From Eudorina sp. 2006-703-Eu-15 (taxonomy: Eukaryota > Chlorophyta > Chlorophyceae > Chlamydomonadales > Volvocaceae), in contig BDSI01000019.1 in the NCBI GenBank assembly GCA_003117195.1, positions 620,001-684,000 of the forward strand: DNA of 64,000 nucleotides, written 5' to 3'. Below, piece by piece: positions 47,725 through 58,487 of the stretch. Numbering within the stretch: the stretch's first letter is position 1; each line of letters begins with the position of its first letter. Under the pieces are notes generated by a model that was not told the origin of the DNA, searched no databases, and was given only the letters and a program-made list of their open reading frames with translations. Made by a program: the position numbers and the translations under genes.

Positions 47725-50700
47725 ATGCCATCGAAAAGGCAGAAAATTGAGCACGAGAACGTTGGCGTCGGCGCGGGCGCAGCGATGTCCCGTCATCCTT
47801 CATCAGCAGTGGCGGGTCCTATTTCGATTGAGTCTCAAGAGGTGAGAAATTAGGTCCTCGCGTTGTCGGGGGCCTTGCACCTCAGTGGCTCTTGGCTCCT
47901 TGCAGGCCAACACGGCCAGCACAAGCGCCAGCACAAGCAAAGGAACGTTTCGTTTCTGGCATGAGGAGCGGCGATTCAAGGGAAGCGGAGAGCGATGCAT
48001 TGTGCAGCGGGCCCTGTTCGAAAACGGTAATTTCAAACCGGCGCGCACGCTTATTCAGGGACTCCACCGCGTATACACCCGTCCGAGTTTTATCCGCTCG
48101 TGGGAAAATGTACTGTGTTCGCCAAGGAACTTGTACTCGGTTCCTGGGGCCCCACCCACTCCGCAGCAACCGCCCCGCAACTTGCACCGCGAACGCTAGC
48201 GTTGGAGAGCTGGGTGATGCACATCACCCTGCCAGGCCACGGGCGGCCACCCAGCACTCATTTTCACCCTCCACGTCTGATGCGCGAGCACATGCAACGC
48301 CGCGCGCTGACGTGCGCTGCCCACACACCCCGGCGCTGTTCACCGCGGATGTCCCCGCGCGCACCGCCGCGCATTCAGGCGGGCACCCTCCACCTTTCCA
48401 TTCTCCCTCTCCGCCCTAGGTCACTTCCTCCCATGCGCCAATTCCTGTTCCCTTGCCTGGCTGAGTTTTCGGCCCCCACATGCCCTGCCTCCCGCACGCC
48501 CTTACCTCATGTTCTTTCCCCCCCTGCCGTTCGCCACCCGCGCTGCGCGCCGTGCGCTCCGCCCCCCCCCTTCCCCGCCCTCGCGCCGTGGCGGGCCCAA
48601 GGTGGCGTGCGCATCGGCGGCTACCCGAAGGCTGCGCCCATACCCGGTCCGCTGGGCTGGCAGCGGCCGGGTGACTGGGACTTTCTGTGGGCTCCCGCCC
48701 GCCTGGCGCTCAAGGCGGTGGAGCACCTCAAACCCGGGCAGCTGGTGTCGGCGGTGCCCGGTCTTATGAGCATCACCAAGAAGGTGAGCCAGGGGGGGAG
48801 GGAGGGAGGGAGGGATTTCGTTGACGGGGGAGGGAGGGAGGGAGGGAGGCAGGGAGGGAGGGAGGGAGGCAGGGAGGGAGGGAGGAAGGGAGGGAGGGAG
48901 GCTGGAGACGGCAGGGAGGGAGCTCGGATCGTGGTGGATCAGGGTGGCGCTGGCGCAATAGAAACAGCACCAAGTCTTTCGCCGCCATAGACCGGAAAGC
49001 GGGGGACCGCAATGTCGACCGACGGGCGGCAACGCCGCAAGAGTTCCGCTGTCGAGCCCAGCCCAGCCCAGCCCTGCACTCGCTACGCCCCGAACACCCT
49101 AGAGCGCTCCGCCCCAATACAAACCGCCGACCCGCATGCCCGTGGGCGGGCAGCGCGCCCGACTGCCCGTCCGTCTCCCATGCCAGCCAGCCCCGCGCCT
49201 CCGTCTGTCCTCCTTCCCCGTTCCTTCCAGGTGCTCCTCCAGTCGGGGCAGTCTACACAAGCCTGCACATTCCGTATACCCTCGACCTCCCTCCCGTTTT
49301 CTCCGTCCCCCTCCCCCCCGTCCCCGTTTCCTACACCCCGTTTCCTACACCCCGTTTCCATACCGCCCCTCCCCGGGTCCACGCAGCGCCGGCTGCCCGC
49401 GACCCTGAAGGAGGCCCTGGGTGAGGAGCTCGCCTGGGACATCGTGCCGCGGTCCTTCAGCCTCCCGGATGAGCTGCCGCAGCTGGCAGCCTTCGCCAGG
49501 GTGGCCTCCGCCACCTCCGTGACGGCAGGGGCGGCGCCGGGCGCAGGAGCAGGGGCCGCGGCGGCGGCGGCGGCAGCCAAGGTGGCATCCGACGCGGAGC
49601 CGTCGTCGCCGTCCGGAGGCGCGGCGTCCGAGGTTGCGAAGGGAGGGCAGTCCAAGCAGGTGCCGCAGCAGCAGCCGCAGCAGCAGCCGCAGCAGCAGTC
49701 GCAGCAGCAGTCGCAGCAGCAGCCGCAGCAGCCGCAGGCGGGGTCTGGGTCGGAGGGCGCGGCCGCAGGGTCAGAGCGCGGCGCGGGGTCACGACGTGAG
49801 GAGCTGTGGATCCTGAAGACGGCCCAGCACCTGGGCAAGGGGCTGAAGTTGGTGCCGCTGGAGGCGGCGGCGGCGGAGGCGGGACGGCCACGGCGCAGGT
49901 GTGTGTGGAGAGGGGGGCGACGGCGCGGGATGGCTGACGACGGGGCTGTACCCGCGGGTCAGGGCGCAAGCGCACGCACAGGCGCACCCACCTCGCCCGT
50001 ACCACATGCGCCGTCTGCCTCCGCACGCGCGCATGAATGAACGGGATGAGGAAGGGAGGGAGGGAGGGAATGGTTATCCTACAAAATGCTATGGTTGCCA
50101 CACGGGTGCAGGGACCGCCATCCTGGTCACCCCAAGACCTCACCACCGCGGGGTTGGACTTGTCCTCGTCGGGGTCGCGCGCGAATTGGCTGAAGAAGTG
50201 AGGACGGGCCTCCGTTTCCACAGCTCCCGGCGCAGCCGCTCCCGCGGCAGTGGGGCAGTGCGCCCGCTCGGCTCCGCTGGTTGGTGGATGTGTTGGAGAC
50301 CGCCCCGTTGGGTGCGGCCGGCGCACACGACCTGCGCGGACAATCACACACGCTTTGAAGCCAACCCCCCGTCCTCAGCGCTGCGCTGCGATGGTCCCTA
50401 CGCCGTACTCTCTGTCGCTTGCCGTGCAGGCCGAGTCAGAAGCCGTACGTGTTGGCCCAGCGGTACGTGGACCGGCCTCTGCTGATCAACGGCCGCAAGT
50501 TCGGCATCCGCGTGTGGGTGGCGGTGACGGGGTTCAACCCGCTGAGGGCGTACCTGCATGCCAACGGGCTGGTGCTGTTCAGCACGCACGGGTGAGGAAG
50601 GGAAGGGAGGGGAATGGGGAATCGGAGGGAGGGGTATGGGAGATTGGAGGGAGAGGTATGGGATTTGGAGGGAGGGGTATGGGATTTGGAGGGAGGGTAT

Positions 50701-53700
50701 GGGAGATTGGAGGGAGGGGTATGGGAAATTGGAGTGAGGAAGGTGGGTGGGGAGGGAAGGGAGAGCGCGTCGAGGCGGGTAGGGTAGGGAGGGCGATGAC
50801 GATTGGTGGAGAGGAGCGAGGGGCCCGGGATGAAGCGGGGGATGCGATGCGGTTGGCGGGAGGGGGGAGAGGCCTACGTGTACACTGGGCGACGGGGAAC
50901 CAGTTGGGTCGGTGTTGGTGTTGGTGATGGTGGTGGCGTTTGCGAGTGGGTGGACGGCAGAGGCGGATGTAAAATTGACGATGGGGTTGGGGGTTGGGTG
51001 GAGAGGTGGGGCGGTGCGGGGTCAGGGAGAAGGCGGGCGAGGGTAGGATGCGCGGCAGGAAGTGCGTCCAGCTGGGTATCGGAGCGATGTGCCGCCCTCT
51101 GTACCTGTCCTGTCGTTCCCTGGGTCGGCCGTTCAGGTACGACAACAACACGTGGCGTACGGAGACGGGTGACGTCGCGCTCGGCCACGTCACCAACTAC
51201 GCCCAGAACATGGACGGGACGGTCTGGAGCCTCAAGCAGCTGGAGGAGCACATGGGTGGGTGGGTGGCTGGCTGGGTGGGTGCATGTAGGCGGATGGGTG
51301 GCTGGGTTGGAAGGTGCCAAGGTGGGTGGGTGGCTGGTAAACTGTAAAAGGTGAACCCTGAAACGAGCGGGTGGGTGGGCGGGTAGGTAGGTGGGTGATC
51401 TGACCAAACGGGCCCCGAAACGAGCCCGGGTGGGGTCTGGCAGCCAGACTGGGTGGGGTGGGTGCGGGTGGAGCGAGCAGGTGGGCCTCGACCAGGAGGC
51501 GAGCTGCGGTGGGACATGGAGAAGCCGGACATGAGGGCCGGGTGCGCCCTTGGCTGAGCTGACGCGGTGGGGAAGGGTGGGTGGGTAGGCGGGTGGGCGA
51601 TGGCACCAGGGAGGCAGGAAGGCGAGGGTGGGTGCGGGCGGGCGGGCGGGTGGGGGCCCGAGCCCCTCGCCTGGTGCCTAGTGCCGAGGGACCAAACTCC
51701 CCGCCGCGCAGTGCATCCGGGGGGGGGGCTCATGCCCGAGGAACCGCGGGAGGTGGTGCAACGCAATGCGGTGGGGGCTGCCCGGATGCGGCCCCGCGGG
51801 AAGCCCGCTCCCCCCCCGTTGCCCCTCCCCCTCCCTCTGTACCTGAGGAGTTCCCCGGCCAGCCCATCCCCCATCACTTTGGGGGGGGGACGGAGTCTTT
51901 CTGAGTTCTTTCATGGGGGGGCGGGTTGTCTGGGTGGCCTGGATGGTGGTGAGCACGTCAAGCGGTGCTGAGCGGCCGCGTGCCCTGTCGCCACCCGCCC
52001 GGCCTACTCCATCCCTGTGCAGGCGCGGAGGCGTACGGCAAGATGTGGCGGAAGGTGCAGCGGAACAGCGCGCTGGTCATCGCGGCGGCGCTGAAGCACA
52101 TCAAGGTGGGGGAGGTGGGGGACGTCGTGGGGCGGGAGGGCGGCGTCGGTGGGAGGGGCCAGGGGCTTAAGGAACACCCCAAGATTGAACCACGAAGACG
52201 GGGACTGCGCGCGGTGATCTATCCCTTGATTCCCCTGAGTGCCAGGGACGAGCTCCCTCCAAGACCCCTGGCCTATGCCCCCGGGCCCGATTCCCCCTAA
52301 ACCCTAAACCACGGGGTTCAATCACCCCTTCGCTGCCGCGTCCCGCGTCCCTCTCCCTCCCTGCAGCTCCCTGTTCCTCTCCCCAGCCCTGCCAACCCCG
52401 CCCTGCCTCCCTCCCCCGTTCTGCCAAACTTCTATATCCCCCGTTCTGCCAACCCCGCCCTGCCCCTCTCCTCCCTCGCCCTTCGAACCAATTCCCCGCC
52501 CTGCCCGCCCCACCCTGACCCTCTCCACCCCCAACCCCCCCCCACACACAGACCGACCACGAGACGTTCAAGGTGCCCAGCGGCATGACCTGCGAGGTGG
52601 GGGCCCGGGGGGGGGGTATGGATTGGGGAACCGATACGTGGCACAGGAGTCAATACGCGACCCAAGTTACTTACCATACATACCTGAATTGTGCGCTCAC
52701 TGTTACCTCGGGCGACCGCGTCGCCGCCGGACCCATCCCGGACCAACCAACGCGCGACAGCACGAGGACGGACCACACCCCAGACAGCACACATTATCGA
52801 GAACGTAGTACTCACCTGCGCAAATGGGACGAAACGCGGACGGACGGCGAGGCGAACGGAAGATGTGAGTTGCAACAAAGGGCAGACAAACGGCAGGCAA
52901 AGGCAAAGGTTAAATTAAAGAAAAAGAAGAAAAGAGCACGTAAACCCGGCGGCGACGCGGCGAAAGAGGGTGGGTCCAGGAAACGGTAGACGGAAATAGC
53001 AATGCAAGAATGTACGGGCGTACGGGTGTACGGAAGGGCGACATCGCAGACGGGCGTAGGGTTGGCAGGCACAGAAACAGGAGTTCCGCAATCAGGGAGC
53101 AATCGGTGACCGCGGGGGTGACGCAAGAGGGCCGGGTGGCGGACCGGGGTGATCGGCTCCCCACCAGCCCGGCCAGGCGCGCGCGGGGGGGGGAGGGCGG
53201 GGGGGGACTTGGCGCACGGGGCTGCGCTGCGGCCCAACCAGGTCGTGCTGTGGCTGTGAGCGAGCCGTTGATGGGTGGAAGGTTGTAGGTCGGGCTGAGG
53301 GGCGAACGGAAGGTCCCCACACCCGGGAGCGCCCGCAGAGGCCGCCAGCAGCAGTCAGCAGCAGCGGTCAGCAGCAGTACGTGTCCAACAAGTCCACCTG
53401 CCTGCCTGCCTGCCTGTATGCCTGATCCCCGTTATGCCAATCAGGACAGCGAAACCGCGAACATCCATGCCTGCCTGACGCCCCCTCCCCGTCACGTGGC
53501 CGGAGATCCCCGAACCGTCAGTCTTCCACCGGATTCTTGACCTGCCAGTCAGCGCAGCTGTCTCGTGCCATTCTACCAACTCGCTGTACCCCCGACCCCC
53601 CACCCCCCACAACCCCCATTTCTGGGTTTAGTTTTCCTTCTTTGCGTATCAAACCCCCGGCCCCGCCCCTCCGCCTCCCCTCCCTCCAGGTTGTGGGACT

Positions 53701-54901
53701 GGACTACCTGGTGGATGAGGACCTGCACCCCTGGCTGCTGGAGGTGAACGGGACACCCTCGCTACAGGTGGGGTGGGGGTGGCTGGGTGGGTGGCTGCGG
53801 GGGTGGCGGCCTGGATGCGTTGTTCGGTGGCTGGCGGGGTGGATGGGTGGGCAATTGGAGAGGGCGGGCGGGAGGACGGTTGTGCAAGGAATGGATAAGG
53901 GAGGTGGGCCCGTGAAGCGGAGAGTCCGACCGGCGAATCCGATCCGGGGAGACATTCCCCTTTATGGCGATGGCTACACCTCCTCCTCCTCCCGTGGGCG
54001 CGCTGCGCCCCCCGCACCCTTAAACATGCCTACCAATTTCCTATACCCCCCTCACCTCCCTCAACCCATCTCTCCCCCTCACCTCCCTCACCCCACCTGC
54101 ACCCCCCTCACCTCCCCACCTCCCGTCCCCCCCGTGCAGGTGGAGCACGAGGACCCCCGGGTGGAGCAGCTCATCCACGAGCAAAAGTACGGCATGGTGC
54201 AGGACCTCATGACCCTGCTCAACATCCGGGAACGCTTTAAGCCGCGGTACGCCGCCCTGCGAGCCGCCGCCAAGGCCAAGCAGCAGGCCGCCACCGCCGC
54301 CGCGGCCGCGGCCGTCGCCTCCGGCGGCGGCACCAGTGCCATGGCAGCCGCCGTCGCGGCCGTCGCGGTCGCCTCCGCCGCCAAGCCCAACGCGGCCCTC
54401 ACCCGGAAGCTCAAGGAACAGCTGCAGCCCACGTCGGATGCGGCCGTGATGGCGCGGGTGGCGCAGGAGCTGTCGTACAGAGGCGGCTTCGAGCCTCTGA
54501 TGGCGCTGATGCCGCTCGACCCGCAGCCGGGGTTGAGTGTCCCATGGGACGGTCGGGATTTCGAGTTGCGGCGAGCGATGGAGGCGGCGGCCATGGCGAC
54601 GGCGGCGCCGGGGGGTGAGGGCGGCGAGGAGGGTGAGGCGGAGGGCACGGCGGCGGTGGGGGTGTCAAGGCGAGGCAGCCGGGGCGGCGGCGGCGGCGCG
54701 GCGGAGGGGAGTGACGACGCGCCGGAGTTGGTGGCGGCTGACGGCGAGGACGAGGACGACGACGGGGACGGGGACGACGACGATGATGATGACAGCGACG
54801 ACGACGGGGACGACGACGGGGACGGTGTCGGTGCCGTCAAGAGGAATGGAGGGGTCGCCGTACGGCGGTGGACGAAGGGGGCCAGGCGGGGATTCACGTA
54901 G
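47725..54901 (+). CDS. Tubulin-tyrosine-ligase-like (TTLL) protein, complete
   Basis: ATP-grasp family ligase that adds Glu, Gly or Tyr to tubulin or other proteins. Exons 47725-47841, 47906-48026, 48602-48783, 49387-49898, 50430-50591, 51137-51255, 52023-52105, 52552-52596, 53690-53767 and 54140-54901 give 726 residues in phase. Landmarks: DWDFLWAP (~104-111), LVSAVPGLMSITKK, ELWILKTAQHLGKGLKLVP (~279), QRYVDRPLLINGRKFGIRVW (~327), GHVTNYAQN, LDYLVDEDLHPWLLEVNGTP (~451-470; Glu465 and Asn467 bind Mg). Oddities: KFGIR where most TTLLs have KFD(L/I)R, and WILKT where most have WI.KP. A Gln/Ala-rich insert of about 90 residues precedes the first ATP-binding strand, and the tail is Asp/Glu-rich (~690-710). 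The N terminus (MPSKRQKIEH) and the exon-3 acceptor (CCCAAG/GT) are the least sure parts. Confidence 0.87.
48786..48905 (+). repeat. (GGGA)n tract in TTLL intron 3
   Basis: Purine run GGGAGGGAGGGAGGCAGGGA immediately after the donor of exon 3. The same intron ends in C/T-rich sequence, so the two ends are roughly complementary. Confidence 0.9.
53541..53593 (+). repeat. Intron-associated element copy 9 (CAGTCAGCGCAG subtype)
   Basis: Reads CTGCCAGTCAGCGCAGCTG, GTGCCATTCTACCAAC, CGCTGTACCCCC in TTLL intron 8, about 95 bases upstream of the acceptor at 53688-53689, in sense. Confidence 0.6.
54024..54050 (+). repeat. Intron-associated element copy 10 (3' half)
   Basis: Reads ACATGCCTACCAATTTCC then TATACCCCC in TTLL intron 9, followed by CTCACCTCCC repeats leading to the acceptor at 54138-54139, in sense. 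Confidence 0.75.
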
Positions 54902-56584
54902 TGAGGTAGATGCTTACCGGTGGCGGCGGGAGGGCAGTCGGCGGGGCGGGTCGGAGGGGGTCACGGGTCAGGAAGGAGGGGACCCAGGGAGGGGGAGGCC
55001 CTCCTCCCGCCCTCCGAGTGACGTGCATCGCATGGCATCGATTCGCGTGAGCCGCCCCTCTTCGCAAACGTGCATGACACCTACCTACCTACCTACCTGA
55101 TCACCTACCTGCCTACCTACCTGCCTACCTACCTACCTGCATAGGTATGACAAATGACATCCACATTTGAGTTCCACATTTGGGTTTTGACCATCTACCA
55201 AACTACATTGAATGTCGAGCTGGACCCCCCTTATCTCGTCTCGTGGCTCAGTTTGCCGCCCAACACACGAACGCATGACATGTTGATCCTTGTGATCCAG
55301 ATCAGTGCTGGAAGCGCTGCGTCTGTTCAGCAGGTTCGCTCGGGGGGGTTGTGGAAGTGGTGGGACGAAGGTCCGTACATTCGCCGAAGGCGATCGATCG
55401 CCGCTTGGCCCCCTGGTATTACGTCGTCTAGTACATCCAGGGAGGAAGAACTCGAGAGCTGTAATCCAGTCCCGGAAGGTCCTGGTGTGTGTCTGCCGCA
55501 CACGTGAAATATGGAGAGGGAGGGGGGTGAGGATTACACACAGCACCTGGGCATGCGAAGAAAGTGTTCTCCACGCCCTAGTTACTGTGTGGGATCGCGC
55601 GACAAACAGAGACAGACCAGATACGAGCAACGGGCAGGGATAAGTCCCGACTGGCGAGGGCTGATATGAGAGAGCGCCTGTGCGACCGGTAGTTCTTGAG
55701 TCGTGTACTGTGTCTGTGATCTACAGTCGGAGCCGTTAGGTAGTGAGTGATCAGTGTCAGAGCAGCGTTACAAGAGTTGAAACCCAGCCGCAGTATATTT
55801 ATAGCTGCATACGATTCGTCTACTCTGCCCAGCAGTGTTGGTGCGTACATGAAACCCGAAGAGCCAGTAACGCGGCATGACATGCTCGTGGACACATGTC
55901 AGGTGGTTGGCGGGCGTGCATATGTAATTGTGCATGGTCCAAGGGGTAACCCTACTACAGGGGGGGGCCTCGCAGTGCAACGCCCGGCGGCCTTCTGCGG
56001 CTGGCCTCATTGAACCCGCCTTGGTGTGTCGGTAACCTTTCCCCCCACCCCCGAGCCCCGACCCCCTGGGTTTGGGTTTGAGGCGAGGCCGATGACAGTG
56101 GCTGCCGAGGCCACCGGCCCCAAACAGAGATACGGTGCGTGTCGTGGAGCGCCGGTTCTCCGGAAACGTATCTGACGATGGCCAGTCTTGAGGGTGACCA
56201 GCTTTGGCACGTTCGGTTCGCTGCACAGGTCCGCGCGTTCAAGGGCTTCAAGGGGTTGCAGCACCGCCAGGGCGCGTCCTGTTTGAATCTGGCGCCCTGG
56301 TGTCAGACATGATCGCGGCGTTGTAGACCCACACCGAGTGAAAACTGGATACTGGATACTGGAATGATGATCGACGTGCAGCGGTTGGCGACGGTTGGCA
56401 CCGCGTCGGGCAAGCGACTTTTTTCATGAAAAACATTTTGACGAATGGTCACCCTACAAATCTTAAACAGGTCTGCTTGCGCGTGTTGTCCATATTGCTG
56501 CTGCGCGTCCTGAAGCACGCATTTGGGTGCAAACCTCCAATTTCTTTCAGAAAGCGTTAACGCAGCGCCTTATCATTTTTCACA
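54902..56584. other. Intergenic between TTLL and the next gene
   Basis: Contains the TTLL 3' UTR with a TGTAA at 55460-55464, a (CTAC)n run at 55080-55140, and the promoter region of the next gene. No RNA or mobile element recognised. Confidence 0.4.
55460..55464 (+). terminator. TGTAA polyadenylation signal candidate, TTLL
   Basis: TGTAA about 560 bases after the TTLL stop; a plausible volvocine poly(A) signal. Confidence 0.35.
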
Positions 56585-58487
56585 ATGATGTTAAGACTTA
56601 AGAGTATATCGAGATCCGCTTGCCGCACAGCTAGACCTATTCCTGTGCGACCGGCGCACTTCCGTGTGCGATGGTCAGCAACCCATCGGCGCAGTCCGCT
56701 TCCCGTGTGCGCGGCCGGCGAGGTGGAGGGCTACGTCGTCAAACCCCTCACCAGCACTTCGGAACTTGAGGCGGAGCGGATATGTAAGACCGCACTTGCG
56801 GGCGTTGGGTGGCCCCATTGCTCATTTCCCGGTCGCGCCCTCGGCCAGCCCCGAACCCGATACCCCGGGGCGCTCCACGATGGATTCTCCTATGAATGGA
56901 TGAAGCAGGACTGCATGGTGGACTAAGCCATATCCACCATGCAGCCCTTCTTCAACTATGGATGCGTCTTAAATCCGTCCATCCATGTGCCACTGGCCCA
57001 ACCAGACCGGTGGCGATGGCGGTGGCGGTGGCGGTGGATGTCCCCCGATGGTGTTACGCACCTGCCAGACACAAGGGCTTAATCATTCTTCATACCCGCC
57101 AGCCTGCCCCAACCGCGCGTCAGCCCACTCCGCTGCCGCTGCCTGGCGCCCATGCGCCCCCTCCCTCCCTCTTCCCCTCCTCTTCGCCCTCCTCCCTTTC
57201 CATACCTCTTACCCACTCCCTCCCTCCCTCTCCCTCCCTGCCTGCCCCCCCAGGGCTGGCCACCGCCCTGACCACCTGGCTGGATGAGGAGTGGACCCCC
57301 CTGCCCGAGCACCAACAGCTGGGTACGGGAGTGCGGACGGGCGGAAGGGCGGGCGGGCGGGCAAGTGGGGGGCGGGCGGGCGGGCGGGCGGGCGGGCGGG
57401 TGTCACCAGCTCACCACCGGCAGCCAGGTGGGGTGAAGGGGGGGGAGGGGCCAGGGGGGAGACCCAGGGGCCAGGGGAGGGTCCAGGGGAGGGTGGAAGG
57501 CCCCGCCATCATCCCCTGCGGGTTGCGGTTCCGTGCCCCTCACTCACGACGAGCTGTCGTACGGTGTCTCATCGGAGCCCCACCGTATGACTGCGGGTGC
57601 CATTCACTGACCGCGGCGGGGGGGGGGGTGCCGGCTGTCACACCGACCTCAGGCAAGGCGGCCGCCGACGCGTACGTGGGGCTGCGGCAGCGGGGTGAGA
57701 ACGACCTGGGTGCGGTGGTGCTGGCGGTGGCTTCGGAGCTGTTGAGGCCGGAGCTGTCGGCAGCGTTCCGGGCGTCCTTCACTGACCCATTCGAGGTCTC
57801 CAACAAACGTGAGACGTCCGGGCGGGACTGTTTGTGTCTAGATAAGAAACCCGGGACTGTGCATGTGTGTATATGTGTTTAAAAAAGAGCCCAAGAGTGT
57901 GTGAATGTGTCGTTCTGGGTGAGGCCACAGGCCCAATGGTACGGCACGACACGCAACTGCTTGTCTCCGGGGTTGGGAGCTGGGGTTGGGTTCCTGGGAC
58001 CAAAGTTACACGAGTAAGCGAGGGAAGGGATGTGGGAAGGGATGTGGGAAGGGATGTGACAGGCAGCGGGAGTGGGTCCTTCTCTGTTTTCATCTTAACC
58101 CTCCTCTGCTGAAGCAAGCTTCCCCCGTGGCCCGTGCGGGTGTGTTACGTCCCTCGTCGCCACCCCCCTTTCTCCCTGAGCCCCCTTTCCTGTCCCGAGT
58201 TATTGGCGACTGAGCCACTGTGCCCGTGTCGCTGCCGAATCCGCCTCTCGTCCCCCTCTTTCCTCCTCATGTCAATAAGGACATCGAACCCCTCTTCTCC
58301 CCCCCACCGGAGGAATGTCTTCTAATTTCCTATACCCCCCCCCCCGGTTCCCCCTCTCCCCGCAGTGGTGGAGACGGTGATGCTGCGGGACGGCTGCGAC
58401 GTGTGCTGCACCTCCCAGGACGACCGCGACCGAATCCGCCGGATCGACGAGCTGCTCAGCAGCGGCAGCGGCAGCAGCATGGACTGA
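56585..58487 (+). CDS. Small protein with transit-like N terminus, four exons
   Basis: Exons 56585-56783, 57254-57322, 57653-57808 and 58366-58487 all join in phase 1 to 181 residues, stop TGA. The N terminus (MMLRLKSISRSACRTARPIP, continuing Arg/Ser-rich to PVCAAG) looks like a chloroplast or mitochondrial targeting peptide with possible cleavage near CAAG. The mature part reads TTWLDEEWTPLPEHQQLGKA, DAYVGLRQRGENDLGAVVLA, FRASFTDPFEVSNK, MLRDGCDVCCTSQDD. It is soluble, helical-looking and acidic, with a CxxCC cluster near the C terminus. It has the feel of a conserved plant/algal plastid protein, but I cannot name it. Intron 3 holds an intron-associated element next to the acceptor. Tandem ATGATG makes the start ambiguous by one codon; an unseen exon between 56783 and 57254 is possible. 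Confidence 0.68.
58311..58340 (+). repeat. Intron-associated element copy 11 (3' half)
   Basis: Reads AGGAATGTCTTCTAATTTCC then TATACCCCCC, ending about 25 bases before the acceptor at 58364-58365 of the small transit-peptide gene, in sense. Confidence 0.75.
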
